The notes beneath the pieces were generated by a model. That model did not search any database. It was not told the DNA's origin and was given only the letters and a program-made list of their open reading frames with translations. From JAJPKK01 sp963787675 (GTDB lineage: Bacteria > Pseudomonadota > Alphaproteobacteria > Rhizobiales > Xanthobacteraceae), in contig CAWBDV010000008.1 of NCBI GenBank assembly GCA_963787675.1, positions 114,477-178,476 of the forward strand: a stretch of DNA of 64,000 nucleotides, read 5' to 3'. Each line of letters opens with the position of its first letter. Within the stretch, counting starts at the first letter, position 1. Of the stretch, positions 25,641-35,192 are shown in pieces. Made by a program: the position numbers and the translations under genes.

Positions 25641-27914
25641 ATGTCGCATATCCGCATATTCGCCCTGATCCTGCTAAGCGTGCTCGGATCCGCCGGACCA
25701 GGCTTAGCCTTCGAAGCCAAGACCGATCCCGAGTTTGCACAATTCATGGCAATCCAGCCTCGCAATGACGGCGGATTTGCCGCCGCTGGCTTTTTCCGGT
25801 CGGCGCCAGGTAAGGTCGCTTCGGGGATCCGCGTACTCTCGCCGACCGGCACCGCAATCGGGCGGCCGATACCGTTGCCAGTCCCCGATGCCCAGCACGC
25901 CCAAAGCTGGGTATCGAGCCTGGTTGTCCTGGAAGACGGCGATTACGTCGCGACCGGGTGGACTGAAAATCTACGAAACAAACCCGATGGCTGGCTCATC
26001 AAAGTGAGCAACGAGGGCGAGGTCATTTGGAATTTGGCGTTACAAGATGATTGGGATCAAAGACTTTATTCAGCCAAACGCATTGCGGGCCGCCGTATTC
26101 TCGCGGTCGGCAAACGGCAGCGCGGCGCCGACGCGAAGCAACCGTCGAGCGGCTACATGATTGTCGTCGACGACGTCACGGGAAACATGGTCTTCGAGCA
26201 TCCTGTTGAGTTCGGCGGCAACGTGGCGCGATCAGGCCTATACGATGCGGCCCAAATATCCGACGGCAGTTTCGTGGCCGTCGGCTGGATGACCAAAACC
26301 GACGGAACCGATGACATATGGCTCGCGAAGCTGAACGAAGACGGCGACCGGATCAAATCGATCAATTTCGGCGAAGCTAAGAATGATGTGGGATGGGCCG
26401 TCGTTCCCTACGGTGATGGCCTCGCGATTACGGCGACGGTGCGGAAGGCCGACGGAAATCCCGTTGGCGCAGTCTATCTTTTCGATCGCAATCTTACCCA
26501 GAAGGGCATTTTCGACTTCGCTCGTTGGGTTACTGGCACCAGCCAATCCCGAGCTATTTTGCCTGTGCCGTTGACAGCCGACATCATCACGGTCGGCGAT
26601 ACCGCAAAGACCGCTACGACCGATCCTTCAGCGATAATCGCCACCGTTCAGACGGCCAAGAACAGCGTCGCCGCCGATACGGCTACGGGGGTTAAAATCT
26701 CATCGCTGCGCTCTGTCGCGGTTGACGCAAATGGCGCGGTGGCGGCGGTTGGAGATTCCTCTGACGTAAAGAATGGGCCTCAGCACGGCGTAATCGGCCT
26801 TTACCGGATGGCTTGCGATGCCGATCCCAAGAAGGTCGAAGAGATTTCAGCGCTGCTAGCGAAAGGCTCGCAGCAGCGTCTCACAGCTTGCGCCAGCGCC
26901 AACCAGCAGATCCGATATCGGCTGCCAGATAAACCGAGCGGTCAGCTTGCTGTCATCGTGAGACCAATCGTGGGCGCCGTTGAAACATTCCTCGTTCGGG
27001 GATCTGAAATCATCGACGCATCGCTTAATGAACGGCATCTCGCGCAGGTGCTGCTCCTGCCAAACGATGCGCGCGGCGTCGAGGTCATGGTCAACAGCGT
27101 CAGCCCATTTGCGTCATATGAACTCGGGCTCGCTGTTATTCCGCGGTCCCAGGCGAAGGCGGCCTCCTCGTCGGAAAAGCCGGCCGACGATACTGACGAT
27201 AATGGCGACGACACGTCCGATTCAGACGCGCCTGATGTGGCGTCCTCGCTTCGCCTCCTTGGCTTCGATCTGTTGGCACCGGGAGACAGCGGGAATAGCC
27301 TTAATATCGCGTTCGCTAGCGGCGAATCGATCGACCGCATTGGCATCCAACGTGCGATCATGGCTTTGCAAGCGACCGAAGGCTTTGCCGTCACCGGAAC
27401 TTTGCAGCCGGAGCTATCGACCATCCTGCGCTATTGGGCGAGCCGTCAAATCGATGCGGACGCGCACAAAGCGGCGCAAATTGCCGCCGACGTCGCCACA
27501 CATTCGAAAGACGCCCAAATGGATTACTCCCAAACCTTGCGTGATGAGGTTTCCGATGCTGTGACCAGTCTTGCTAGGCTGACCGGCGGCGTCCGCGATG
27601 GCCGCGTTTACGGTCAAGGCATCATTGTTGCGGACAATGGCGCTCAGCAGCAGACCATCGCCGGCTTTCAGGGCGCCTTGCTCGGCAGCACCGACGAAAG
27701 AAGCCGGCAAAAAACCGATCTTGGCGTTTACGGTTGGGGCAATGGCTGCACGTATTCAGGGCGGATGCAGTTCGTGCGCAACGATAATAATAAGATCGTT
27801 CCGGACTTGAGGGGCGGAGTGCTGCGCCGCGATGGTCACATCCTCGCGGTCGGCGATTCCAATTCTCTCCAGTCAATCGCTCCTGAAGACGCGGTCGCCG
27901 CTTGCATCAATTGA
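25641..27914 (+). CDS. Large secreted repeat protein with peptidoglycan-binding-like C-terminus
   Basis: 757 residues from ATG 25641, with a signal peptide (MSHIRIFALILLSVLGSAG, cleavage after GLA). Residues ~25-400 hold repeats of the type GDYVATGW / DGSFVAVGWM / WLAKLNEDGD, like the delta-60 or beta-propeller repeats of secreted proteins. After an acidic linker (DDTDDNGDDTSDSD) comes an IQRAIMALQATEGFAVTG segment resembling a PG_binding_1 helix pair. The end (GRMQFVRNDN, LRGGVLRRDG) is MORN-like. It converges on pbpC with 7 bp between stops, so a cell-envelope role is plausible (inference). Confidence 0.65.
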   Translation: MSHIRIFALILLSVLGSAGPGLAFEAKTDPEFAQFMAIQPRNDGGFAAAGFFRSAPGKVASGIRVLSPTGTAIGRPIPLPVPDAQHAQSWVSSLVVLEDGDYVATGWTENLRNKPDGWLIKVSNEGEVIWNLALQDDWDQRLYSAKRIAGRRILAVGKRQRGADAKQPSSGYMIVVDDVTGNMVFEHPVEFGGNVARSGLYDAAQISDGSFVAVGWMTKTDGTDDIWLAKLNEDGDRIKSINFGEAKNDVGWAVVPYGDGLAITATVRKADGNPVGAVYLFDRNLTQKGIFDFARWVTGTSQSRAILPVPLTADIITVGDTAKTATTDPSAIIATVQTAKNSVAADTATGVKISSLRSVAVDANGAVAAVGDSSDVKNGPQHGVIGLYRMACDADPKKVEEISALLAKGSQQRLTACASANQQIRYRLPDKPSGQLAVIVRPIVGAVETFLVRGSEIIDASLNERHLAQVLLLPNDARGVEVMVNSVSPFASYELGLAVIPRSQAKAASSSEKPADDTDDNGDDTSDSDAPDVASSLRLLGFDLLAPGDSGNSLNIAFASGESIDRIGIQRAIMALQATEGFAVTGTLQPELSTILRYWASRQIDADAHKAAQIAADVATHSKDAQMDYSQTLRDEVSDAVTSLARLTGGVRDGRVYGQGIIVADNGAQQQTIAGFQGALLGSTDERSRQKTDLGVYGWGNGCTYSGRMQFVRNDNNKIVPDLRGGVLRRDGHILAVGDSNSLQSIAPEDAVAACIN

Positions 27915-27921
27915 TTACTGA

Positions 27922-30039
27922 TCAATCAAACCATACCGTCGATGACGCCTTCATTCCATCGGCGTCGATAACGACGAATTCGACTTGACCGCGCCCCGCC
28001 GGTAGCCACACAAACCTGTCCTGCGAAGGCTCGCCAGCCGCCGCCTGGCCATCAATCAACCAACGGAAAGGCGGTCGTCCGCCGGCTGTAGAAATGGTCA
28101 ACGGCATGTAGGCTGCGCCGCTGCGCGTCAACCTGATGGTGGCGCCATTGCTCGGAAATCGAATCTCGAAAGGCTGTGCTCTACTGACATGCGCCGGGTC
28201 GGCGGTGTGGATCGTAAGCCGACGAAGCCGATCCGGAAGGTTGCGCGTGCGGGCGAGAACGCTGTCCACCGGGCGGTCGGCCGCAACATCATGCTCGGGT
28301 AGAGGCAACAGATCGAAAACCCGCTGCATGATGGGGACCGCGCTCGAAGCGCCGGTTTCGCCAGGGCGCCCAAGTCCGTCGGCGCGGCCGACCCAGACGG
28401 CGACAACGTGATCGGCGTCAAATCCGATCGACCACGCATCCTTAAACCCATAGGACGTTCCCGTCTTGTACGCGATCCGCCGGCCGCCGTCGCGCGATAC
28501 CAGGGCGGCCCTGGCGCGCGCTGGCGGCGCGTCCGCCAGCACGTCGGCAATCGCCCAGGCAGCATCCCGAGACGTCAGCCTCAGCTTTTGCGCCATCGGG
28601 GAATCGACCGTTAAACGCAGAGGACCGGCCAAACCTCGGTTGGCAAACCCGGCAAACAGCGTCGCTAAGTTTTCAAGGCTGATGCCAAGTCCTCCGAGCG
28701 CCACCGGCAGCCCCGGCGGGGTGCCGGGCTCAGGAAGCTCGACGTGGATCCCACCATCGCGCAATCGTGCGACGAACCGTTCGGGTCCGACCCGGCTCAG
28801 CACCGACACCGCTACCGTGTTGATCGATTGTACCAGCGCGTCGCGGACAAGCATTTCGCCACGGTACTTGCGGTCAAAATTCTCAGGAGCATAGTCGCCG
28901 AAACGCACCGGCCCGTCGAATGCGATCGTGTTTGGGTGAACAACGAGATCCTCAAACGCCAGCGCGTAAATATAGGGCTTTAACGCCGATCCCGGCGAGC
29001 GGATCGCTCGCACGAGGTCATACATGCCGGCGCGTTCCGGCGCGAAATAGGTGGCTCCGCCGAGATAGGCGCGCACCGCCAGGTCGCGATTTCTGACCAC
29101 CAAAATGGCGATGTTGGCATTGTCCGGTTGAGCAGCCGCGTAATCGGAGCCGATGGTTTCGATGCGGGTCTGCAGCGCACTGTCAACAAATGTCGAGATG
29201 AGCTGATCGCGCGGCCGCAAATAATGCAGGCGATCGCTCAAGTGATGGGCCATAAACCGGTAAGCGTTTCGTTCCGGTGCGATCGGTTCACGCAGCGCCG
29301 CCGTGATTGCCGGCGGTTCGAGAACTTGACGTGCACGCATCTGTTGCAGCACCCAATTCCGACCACTCCGGCTCCCGTCGGCATTCGCCGGCCGACGCCG
29401 TTCAGGAGATTGTGGAAGGGCCACGAGAAGGGCAGCTTGACCAACCGACATGTGGCGCGGTTCAATCCCAAAGTATTGCAACGACGCCGCACGCACACCT
29501 TCGATGTTGCCGCCAAAGGGCGCGATCGTGAGGTAAATGGATAGAATTTGCTGCTTATCGAGCCGCCGCTCGAGTTTCATGGCAAGCATCGCCTGGGTGA
29601 TCTTGCCCCAAAGCCCCGGCTTCTGGCCGTCAAGCAGCCGCACCGTTTGCATCGTCAGCGTGGAGGCACCCGATACGGCCCGGCCGCGACGTGCAAAAGT
29701 GTAAACCGCGCGCGCAAGGGCGAGGATGTCGACACCGCGGTGATTGAAATATCGGCCGTCCTCATACGCCAGAAGCATTTTCAGGTAATGATCCGGAACG
29801 TCGGCAGGCGTCGTTGCGAAGCGCCACTTGCTGTCGTCGGTCAAATAGGCCTTCAGGATCTTTCCGTCCTCCGACATCACCAGCGGAGAGACGCGCGCGG
29901 CCTTGGAAATATCTGGATCGGGTAAAGCAACCCACAGGGCGGCGAACGTTATGACGCCAAGCCCAAAGGCGACGGTAAGCCCAGCGAGCGCCGCTTTGCA
30001 AAACCGGCGCAACTTGACGCTCTGGAGTGTTGAAGCCAT
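27922..30039 (-). CDS. pbpC: Penicillin-binding protein 1C
   Basis: 705 residues. There is an N-terminal transmembrane anchor (residues ~15-37). The GT51 transglycosylase domain shows AYEDGRYFNHRGVD and the GASTLTMQTVRLL stretch. The transpeptidase domain has SPGSALKPYIYALAF (S-x-x-K), SINTVAVS (SxN) and KTGTSYGFKDAW. A C-terminal BiPBP_C domain follows (FEIRFPSNGATIRL, PPFRWLIDG). Length and order match PBP1C. It lies 16 bp after the alpha-2-macroglobulin gene, the conserved yfhM-pbpC pairing of Gram-negatives. Confidence 0.93.
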   Translation of the reverse strand: MASTLQSVKLRRFCKAALAGLTVAFGLGVITFAALWVALPDPDISKAARVSPLVMSEDGKILKAYLTDDSKWRFATTPADVPDHYLKMLLAYEDGRYFNHRGVDILALARAVYTFARRGRAVSGASTLTMQTVRLLDGQKPGLWGKITQAMLAMKLERRLDKQQILSIYLTIAPFGGNIEGVRAASLQYFGIEPRHMSVGQAALLVALPQSPERRRPANADGSRSGRNWVLQQMRARQVLEPPAITAALREPIAPERNAYRFMAHHLSDRLHYLRPRDQLISTFVDSALQTRIETIGSDYAAAQPDNANIAILVVRNRDLAVRAYLGGATYFAPERAGMYDLVRAIRSPGSALKPYIYALAFEDLVVHPNTIAFDGPVRFGDYAPENFDRKYRGEMLVRDALVQSINTVAVSVLSRVGPERFVARLRDGGIHVELPEPGTPPGLPVALGGLGISLENLATLFAGFANRGLAGPLRLTVDSPMAQKLRLTSRDAAWAIADVLADAPPARARAALVSRDGGRRIAYKTGTSYGFKDAWSIGFDADHVVAVWVGRADGLGRPGETGASSAVPIMQRVFDLLPLPEHDVAADRPVDSVLARTRNLPDRLRRLTIHTADPAHVSRAQPFEIRFPSNGATIRLTRSGAAYMPLTISTAGGRPPFRWLIDGQAAAGEPSQDRFVWLPAGRGQVEFVVIDADGMKASSTVWFD

Positions 30040-30055
30040 GAGCCGCGTTTGCCGA

Positions 30056-32422
30056 TCACCGGGGAGCGGCGGCGGCTGCAGCTCCTGTGTCCGCCCCGAT
30101 CACCGAAATTTGGAACGGTTTCGACCAGCCGACGCGGGACGGATTGTTCAAATCGCGCACTAGGATCGGCGGAAACGTAAACTTTCCTTGAATGTTCGGA
30201 CGCATCGCGAAAGCGAGCAGATGGTGTTGCGGGCCGGATTTGGTCTGCGGCAACGCGATCCAACGGTCATCCTGAAACTCCGCATAGTCCACAATCGACA
30301 TCGCGTTTGCGTTGACGACATTGCCGATCAATTTGAGCCACGAGGGATCGAACGTCGCGTTGATTCCTTCAAAGCCGGTCGGAAACAGTTGCACCGACGC
30401 CAGATTTTGACGGCCACTATAGTTATCGGTTTGGTTGATCTCGACCGTGAAGTAGGCAGTGTGAAATTGCCTGAACTCCGTCGCTTGCGACGGCGCAACG
30501 TCGACGCGCCTCACTACGACGTCAAAGCCATTCGACTGTGCATTCGCTGCATCGCTAGCCGCGCCGATAAAGATCAGATTGAGCTGTAGAGGTGTGTCGC
30601 CACGATTTTGGATCTGAATGCCCGAATCCGGAAATTCGGCAAGACTCATGCGTTTCGTTGTGAGGCCATCTGCAGTCGCGTTAGTTGTCACTGTTGTCGG
30701 CGAGACAGCGATCACCGAGGCCGCGGGAGGTCGTCCGTCACTGCGCAGCAGCGCCATCGCCGCATCATTGGCGCGACTAAACCAACTTGCGACCCCCGCA
30801 TCATCGATATGCGCGGTGCCGCTCAATTTCGCTTTGCTGAGAACCTCGGTCGGGCTCAGCTGAGGGATCGGATTCTCGAGCAATAGCGCTGCGGTGCGGG
30901 CACTGTCTGCCGGGTCATCGGCAAGGGTGGCGATATCCTTCAGCCCGATCGACGATGCAAGCTGCCGGGCAGGCGCCGTCTGTCCGAATGCGTTGTACGC
31001 AGCCGCCAGGAGCAGGGTTTTGCCCGCGCTCCCTTTCGACATGGACTTGCATAACTCCGCAACCCGATCGAAACTGCCTTTAGAGATTCGGTCAGCCTTG
31101 ACGAGCACGAGCAGCGCATAGATTTCGGACGTCGTGCAGTCACTGCTGCCAATTAGTTCGGACAGCAAGTAACCAAATCCACGGTCGATAACGCTGTCGT
31201 TAACGGGTATTTTTGCCGCCTTCGCGCGTACCAGGACATCTGTTGCAAAGGCCGTTTGGTCGATTTGTTTGCCAAGATTGAAGGCTACTTCGGTCTTTTC
31301 GGATTTCAGTAGCTGGGTCGACGATTTCGCTGATTGCGCAAACGAACCATCAGGCTGTTGTAGCGCAACGATCTCATCAACGAGGTTAGCTGCAGGAGAC
31401 TTGCCGGCACCGGCAGTGGACCCGGGCGCCGCCGCTCCGCCTGACAGCTTCAATTGCAGTCCCTCTGCTAGCTGATCTAGCTGACGGATATTCGCCTCGG
31501 CCGCAGTGACATCATTGGGGGGAATGATGCCGGTGGTTTGAGAAAGCTGAATGGCGACCTGCAAGGTTCGCAAATCGAAAGTTTGCGCCCCGAGCTGTTG
31601 GACATCGGACAGCCGAATGGTGCGTTGGCCGTGCGCCGGAATCGCAGTCTGCGACACCGCCTTTGTCATCCGCGGATAGGGCTGGCGTATCGAAATCGGC
31701 CACGTTCGCTCCATCCGTTGACCGTGCAGGGTATATGAAAAGTCTACCTTGCCATCACCCACGGCGTTCGCTTGCAACGGAAAGGGCACGACGGTCGGAG
31801 GAGCGCCTTTCTTTGCATCGACGGTAAAGCGACGGCAGGTCTGCAGGGATGCACTGTTGCCGCACGACGCCCCCGTTGCGGTCGTGGAAAATGCCAGCTG
31901 GCCCGACGCTTGGGCGACGACGTCGATCTGCTCACCCTCGGGCGCCCCGTCGAGATTGACGACGCGCAGCAGCGCCTGGGCCGTATCACCTAGCGCCATC
32001 ATGCGGGGGGTCGATCCTTGAACCACGACGGGGTCGCGGAGAGTGACCCGGTATTCAGAACTCGCCACCGTATTGGCGTCCCACGCCCACACCATGATTC
32101 GCACCTGCCCCTGAAATTCGGCCGGGATATTGCCACGGGGCATGTTGATGACGGCTCTGCCGTCCGTCAGTTTCACAACGCCTGAATGCCAGTAGATGAT
32201 ATCGCCGGGGCGATAGTTGGATCCGCGCACGTCTTCCAGCATCGCACCGGCCCCGTAATTGCCGTACAAAAGATGCCCGTAGTTATCAAATACATCGAAA
32301 TCCAATCTCTTGCGTCCAAAGTAAAATTCGTACGGATCAGGCGTTTTAAAGTCGCTGACCGACAATACCCCTTCATCGACGACCGCGATCGCTGCCCAGC
32401 CATCCGCGCTGAGTTCGATGCG
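30056..32422 (-). pseudogene. Alpha-2-macroglobulin family protein, 5'-truncated
   Basis: About 790 residues of the C-terminal half of a bacterial alpha-2-macroglobulin (YfhM-type, usually 1600-1900 residues). The homology begins near ADGWAAIAVVDEGVLSVSDF and includes KTPDPYEFYFGRKRLDFDVF, MPRGNIPAEFQGQVRIMVWA and the closing domains. The thioester CxEQ motif, expected between the macroglobulin and complement-like domains, is not seen. The frame runs on to 32620, but those residues are antisense of a flavoprotein fragment. The signal peptide, lipobox and first half are missing, so it cannot be secreted normally. Confidence 0.8.
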
Positions 32423-32650
32423 TCCGCCGACATTCTCGCCATCACCGTCAATCGATGGCCGCACGGCTACGCCTACGAGTACAATCCGCTGTTCGATCCC
32501 GACTGGAACGAGCACGAGCAGCCGCACGTCGTCGGGCGAGCCCCGTTCGGGCGGGTCACGATCGCCAACGCCGATGCCGGCGCCGGCGCCTATACCGATA
32601 TCGCGATTGACCAAGCCCACCGCGCCATCGAGGAAGTGATGGCGCTTTAG
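32419..32650 (+). pseudogene. 3' fragment of FAD-dependent amine-oxidoreductase-like gene
   Basis: About 75 C-terminal residues: ILAITVNRWPHGYAYEYNPL, FDPDW, VVGRAPFGRVTIANADAG, and AYTDIAIDQAHRAIEEV. The pattern matches the C-terminus of NAD(P)/FAD-binding proteins related to spermidine dehydrogenase (family recollection). It ends at a proper TAG and is joined head-to-head with the truncated alpha-2-macroglobulin gene at about 32420, marking a rearrangement breakpoint. Confidence 0.6.
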
Positions 32651-32855
32651 CAGTATTGTATGCGGAAATTCGCGAGCGCCATGCGATAGAGATCAGCCGG
32701 CCATTCTGTCTTGCTGGGCTATTCCGCAGAAGATGGCTTCGTTGCATCCCGCGAGAGGTCGTTAAGCCTGAGCTAAGGGACGGTGATGCTCGGGCGTGGC
32801 TTTAGGACATGCGTCGTGGTACTCATTGAAAATGATTAAGCAGCAGGAGGGCGCT

Positions 32856-33017
32856 GTGACAAACTAGGCGACCGTGCATCATCCCTGCCCATTTTGCGGG
32901 CGGCCGATGGCGCTTTTGCGGACTATCAAGAGCGCGATCGATGTCGATCTAAACGCATTCAAGTGCGGTCCGTGTGGTTTTTCAGAAACCGCTCCTGTCG
33001 GTCCAGTGGACGCTTAA
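32856..33017 (+). pseudogene. Small zinc-ribbon protein with TAG at codon 4
   Basis: A strong ribosome-binding site (CAGGAGGG) precedes GTG 32856, but codon 4 is TAG. The same frame continues from GTG 32874 as a 47-residue zinc ribbon: CPFCGRPMALLRT, then FKCGPCGFSETAP. So there are two CxxC knuckles. Either a nonsense mutation has cut the gene or translation restarts at codon 7. Small two-knuckle proteins of this type are common in rhizobia. Confidence 0.5.
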
Positions 33018-33062
33018 GGAAACGAGTAGCTTCGTCACACCTCGGGCTTGAAAGATGAGATG

Positions 33063-33284
33063 TCGAGCATGACCATTCCCTCTGATAACGACGTAACAGT
33101 CATTAACGGTGGCACCCTCAATCCGGTCGCGACGGTAGACGCCGTTCAGGATGTCACCGCCGGTGGCAAGGCCGGCGCTGACGGAGGCAGTTCCGTTCGC
33201 CAAACCACCGCTTCCCGCCTGCCCAAGAACGTCATCCAGTTCCAGCGCGGAGTGGTCACCTCAAAGCCGGTAATGACCGACTAA
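33063..33284 (+). CDS. Hypothetical small protein
   Basis: About 73 residues, starting MSSMTIPSDNDVTVINGG and rich in Gly, Thr, Ser and Val, with no helix or enzyme motif. It could be a small secreted or structural protein, or a chance frame. The only support is amino-acid composition and the lack of a better frame. Confidence 0.3.
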   Translation, partial: SSMTIPSDNDVTVINGGTLNPVATVDAVQDVTAGGKAGADGGSSVRQTTASRLPKNVIQFQRGVVTSKPVMTD

Positions 33285-33885
33285 GGTGCGACTTATGCTG
33301 GGGGTAGTGGTGACCAAAGACGGCGACAGCCCAATGCTCGACTTACCGTTGGGACGGACCTACGGGGATTCGAGCCTATAGCTCGAAATTTTCTACCGCT
33401 GCGAGCAGCTTTTTGCCGAGTACGGCGAATAGTGAAGGCAGATCCCAGTGTGCTCTAGAGACTCACATGAAGTCGCGCATCTGGCGGATTCGGAGGTCGG
33501 CAGCGTCGTGAAACTGGACTGCGACATAACGGCCTGTTTGCGCCGAAAGGGCGGGTCGACTACCTATCGCGGCACGCGTCCGTTACAGGGCTAGCGGTGC
33601 TGGGGGCTTTGGCCGACCGGGGCCTTGCATCGGAGACCGACTGATTCGGCGGATGGGAGGCCATTATGAGTTTACGGATTGTTAACCAAGACCGCGGACG
33701 CTCCGTGGCGAGATTCGTATCACAGAGCCAACCCATCCGACGCCATGTCGCGCTGTCTGACTTTTGCTTTTCGCGATTATGATTTCGGACTACGTGAGCA
33801 CGGCGTTGTTCGCACTCGAGTATCCGTCAGGCTTTGCGCCGAGCCAAGCCAAAGCGACGAAAAGATTTGATTGAGGGCAAGCACA
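33285..33885. other. Intergenic, no intact gene seen
   Basis: 600 bp without a supported gene. A short frame at 33294 (MLGVVVTKDGDSPML...) meets TAG and continues in frame as LEIFYRCEQLFAEYGE; it may be another decayed small gene. Confidence 0.35.
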
Positions 33886-34291
33886 ATGTACGACAACGAC
33901 TTCGATTTATCGCCCGCCGCTGCCTCAAGCACTTGGACCGTGGAAGATATTGATGAATTGAACTGGGCCGAAACAATGCTTCGTCGCGGTGGTGTTATCG
34001 TCGAAAGTCGACTAGGTGAAAGCGACGAAGGGCATTCCTGGTGTATTTTTTGTCGTGTCGAGTCCGGCGCTGTTCTGGCACATTTCGCAAAGATCGATGG
34101 GGCTTATATTGGACGATTGGCCCGGTCTCGCAGAAATTATCGATACGCACCAAATCATTGAGATTTTCGACGAGTTTTTGGCCGTTCGGCTACGCGGATC
34201 GCGTCGACGGTCCCGCTTTCTGAATCGCACGCTACCGCCAGCAGTCCAACACTTTGTTGACGCACTAGCAAACGACTCGTTTTGCTCGTGA
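33886..34291 (+). pseudogene. Frameshifted hypothetical protein
   Basis: From ATG 33886 the frame reads MYDNDFDLSP, then HSWCIFCRVESGAVLAHFAK and IDGAY. A different frame then continues LILDDWPGLAEIIDTHQIIE and IFDEFLAVRL. The first part has the (W/F)CIFCRxxxGxVxAHFAKIDG pattern of a conserved rhizobial hypothetical family. Joining the frames near 34100 gives about 135 residues. Function unknown. Confidence 0.4.
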
Positions 34292-34569
34292 CAGTAGCGC
34301 CATGGCAGCACGCTGCTGCATAGTGCAGAATCACGCCTTCCTGGACAGCCCAGCGAATCCTCCAAACCTGAACCAGACCGCATTTCTCGATCACGACGGT
34401 ACGACTGCCACTGATCGTTCGACGAGTGCGATCACGCTTGTCCTCTAAGCCTTCTCGGCGCAACACCATTGGCTGTGCCGATAGCCGTGGTGCGCGCGGG
34501 TGGCCGAACTCTCTTGTACGCGTTCGGGCCGGCCGAGTTCGGAAGCGGCGGCATTCGGTTGCCTGATCA

Positions 34570-34988
34570 CTATTCAGCAAGCACACCCGTTTCGCTGTCG
34601 TGCGGGAAAGCGGCAAGCTTGGGCAACTTTGGGCGCAGTTGATCGTTGGTCGGGGACCCTACCCTTCTGGGCGCGCAGCGGCATGCTCTTGGGACGACGC
34701 TGCGGCCACTATAACCAGCATGGGCGAGTGCATTTGGTCGCGAAGTGTCGCGACGGTCATTGCGTGGCGTAGCTTGCCATCCGCGGCTTTGATTCCCCTC
34801 CCCTCGTGAGCGTCTGAAATCGCAAGCTTGATACTGGGCAAGCTGTTGCGGGAAACGGGAAACCGTGCTCCGGACGGCGGTACAGAGCGTCTCTGCATCG
34901 GACGGACTGATATCCGAGCAAAGGGCGGTGCGCCGGCCGTCGACACCGACTGCAATGAGGCCGCCGCGACCCGTCTGCCGGATTTCCC
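34570..34988 (-). pseudogene. Decayed IS256-family transposase, interrupted by IS21
   Basis: Several frames on the minus strand carry IS256/mutator-type motifs in the right order: GLIAVGVDGRRTALCSDISP, SDAETLCTAV, then in another frame KLAISDAHEG..IKAA, then RPNALAHAGYSGRSVV and DQLRPKLPKLAAF. Its upstream part (CRFAATY) lies on the other side of IS21 at 40522-40560. Removing IS21 and one 7-bp target copy joins CRFAATY to REIRQTGRGG in frame. The stretch 34292-34569 holds no clear gene and may be the decayed 3' part. Confidence 0.6.
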
Positions 34989-35192
34989 GATAGGTTGCGG
35001 ATTCCGATTTAATCCGGCCGTGTGTACCGACATGAAGCCGGCCGGGATTCCGATTTGAAGCCGGCCACCGTTCCGAGATAAATCCGGCCACCGTTCCGAT
35101 TTGAAGCCGGCCGCCCTTGCGGTGGTTGGCGGGCGTTTTTTGCGGGTCAGCGACTCGGGCATCAGGCCCCCTCGATCAACGAGGAGGGGGCA

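Noticed and set aside
32423..32620. N-terminal 66 residues of the long minus-strand alpha-2-macroglobulin frame
   Set aside because: They are the antisense of a well-conserved flavoprotein C-terminus; the macroglobulin homology begins only at about 32422.
33294..33430. Small frame interrupted by TAG, considered with 32856 as possible amber recoding
   Set aside because: Only two cases, no conserved context, and the IS and metabolic genes use ordinary stops; simple decay is more likely.
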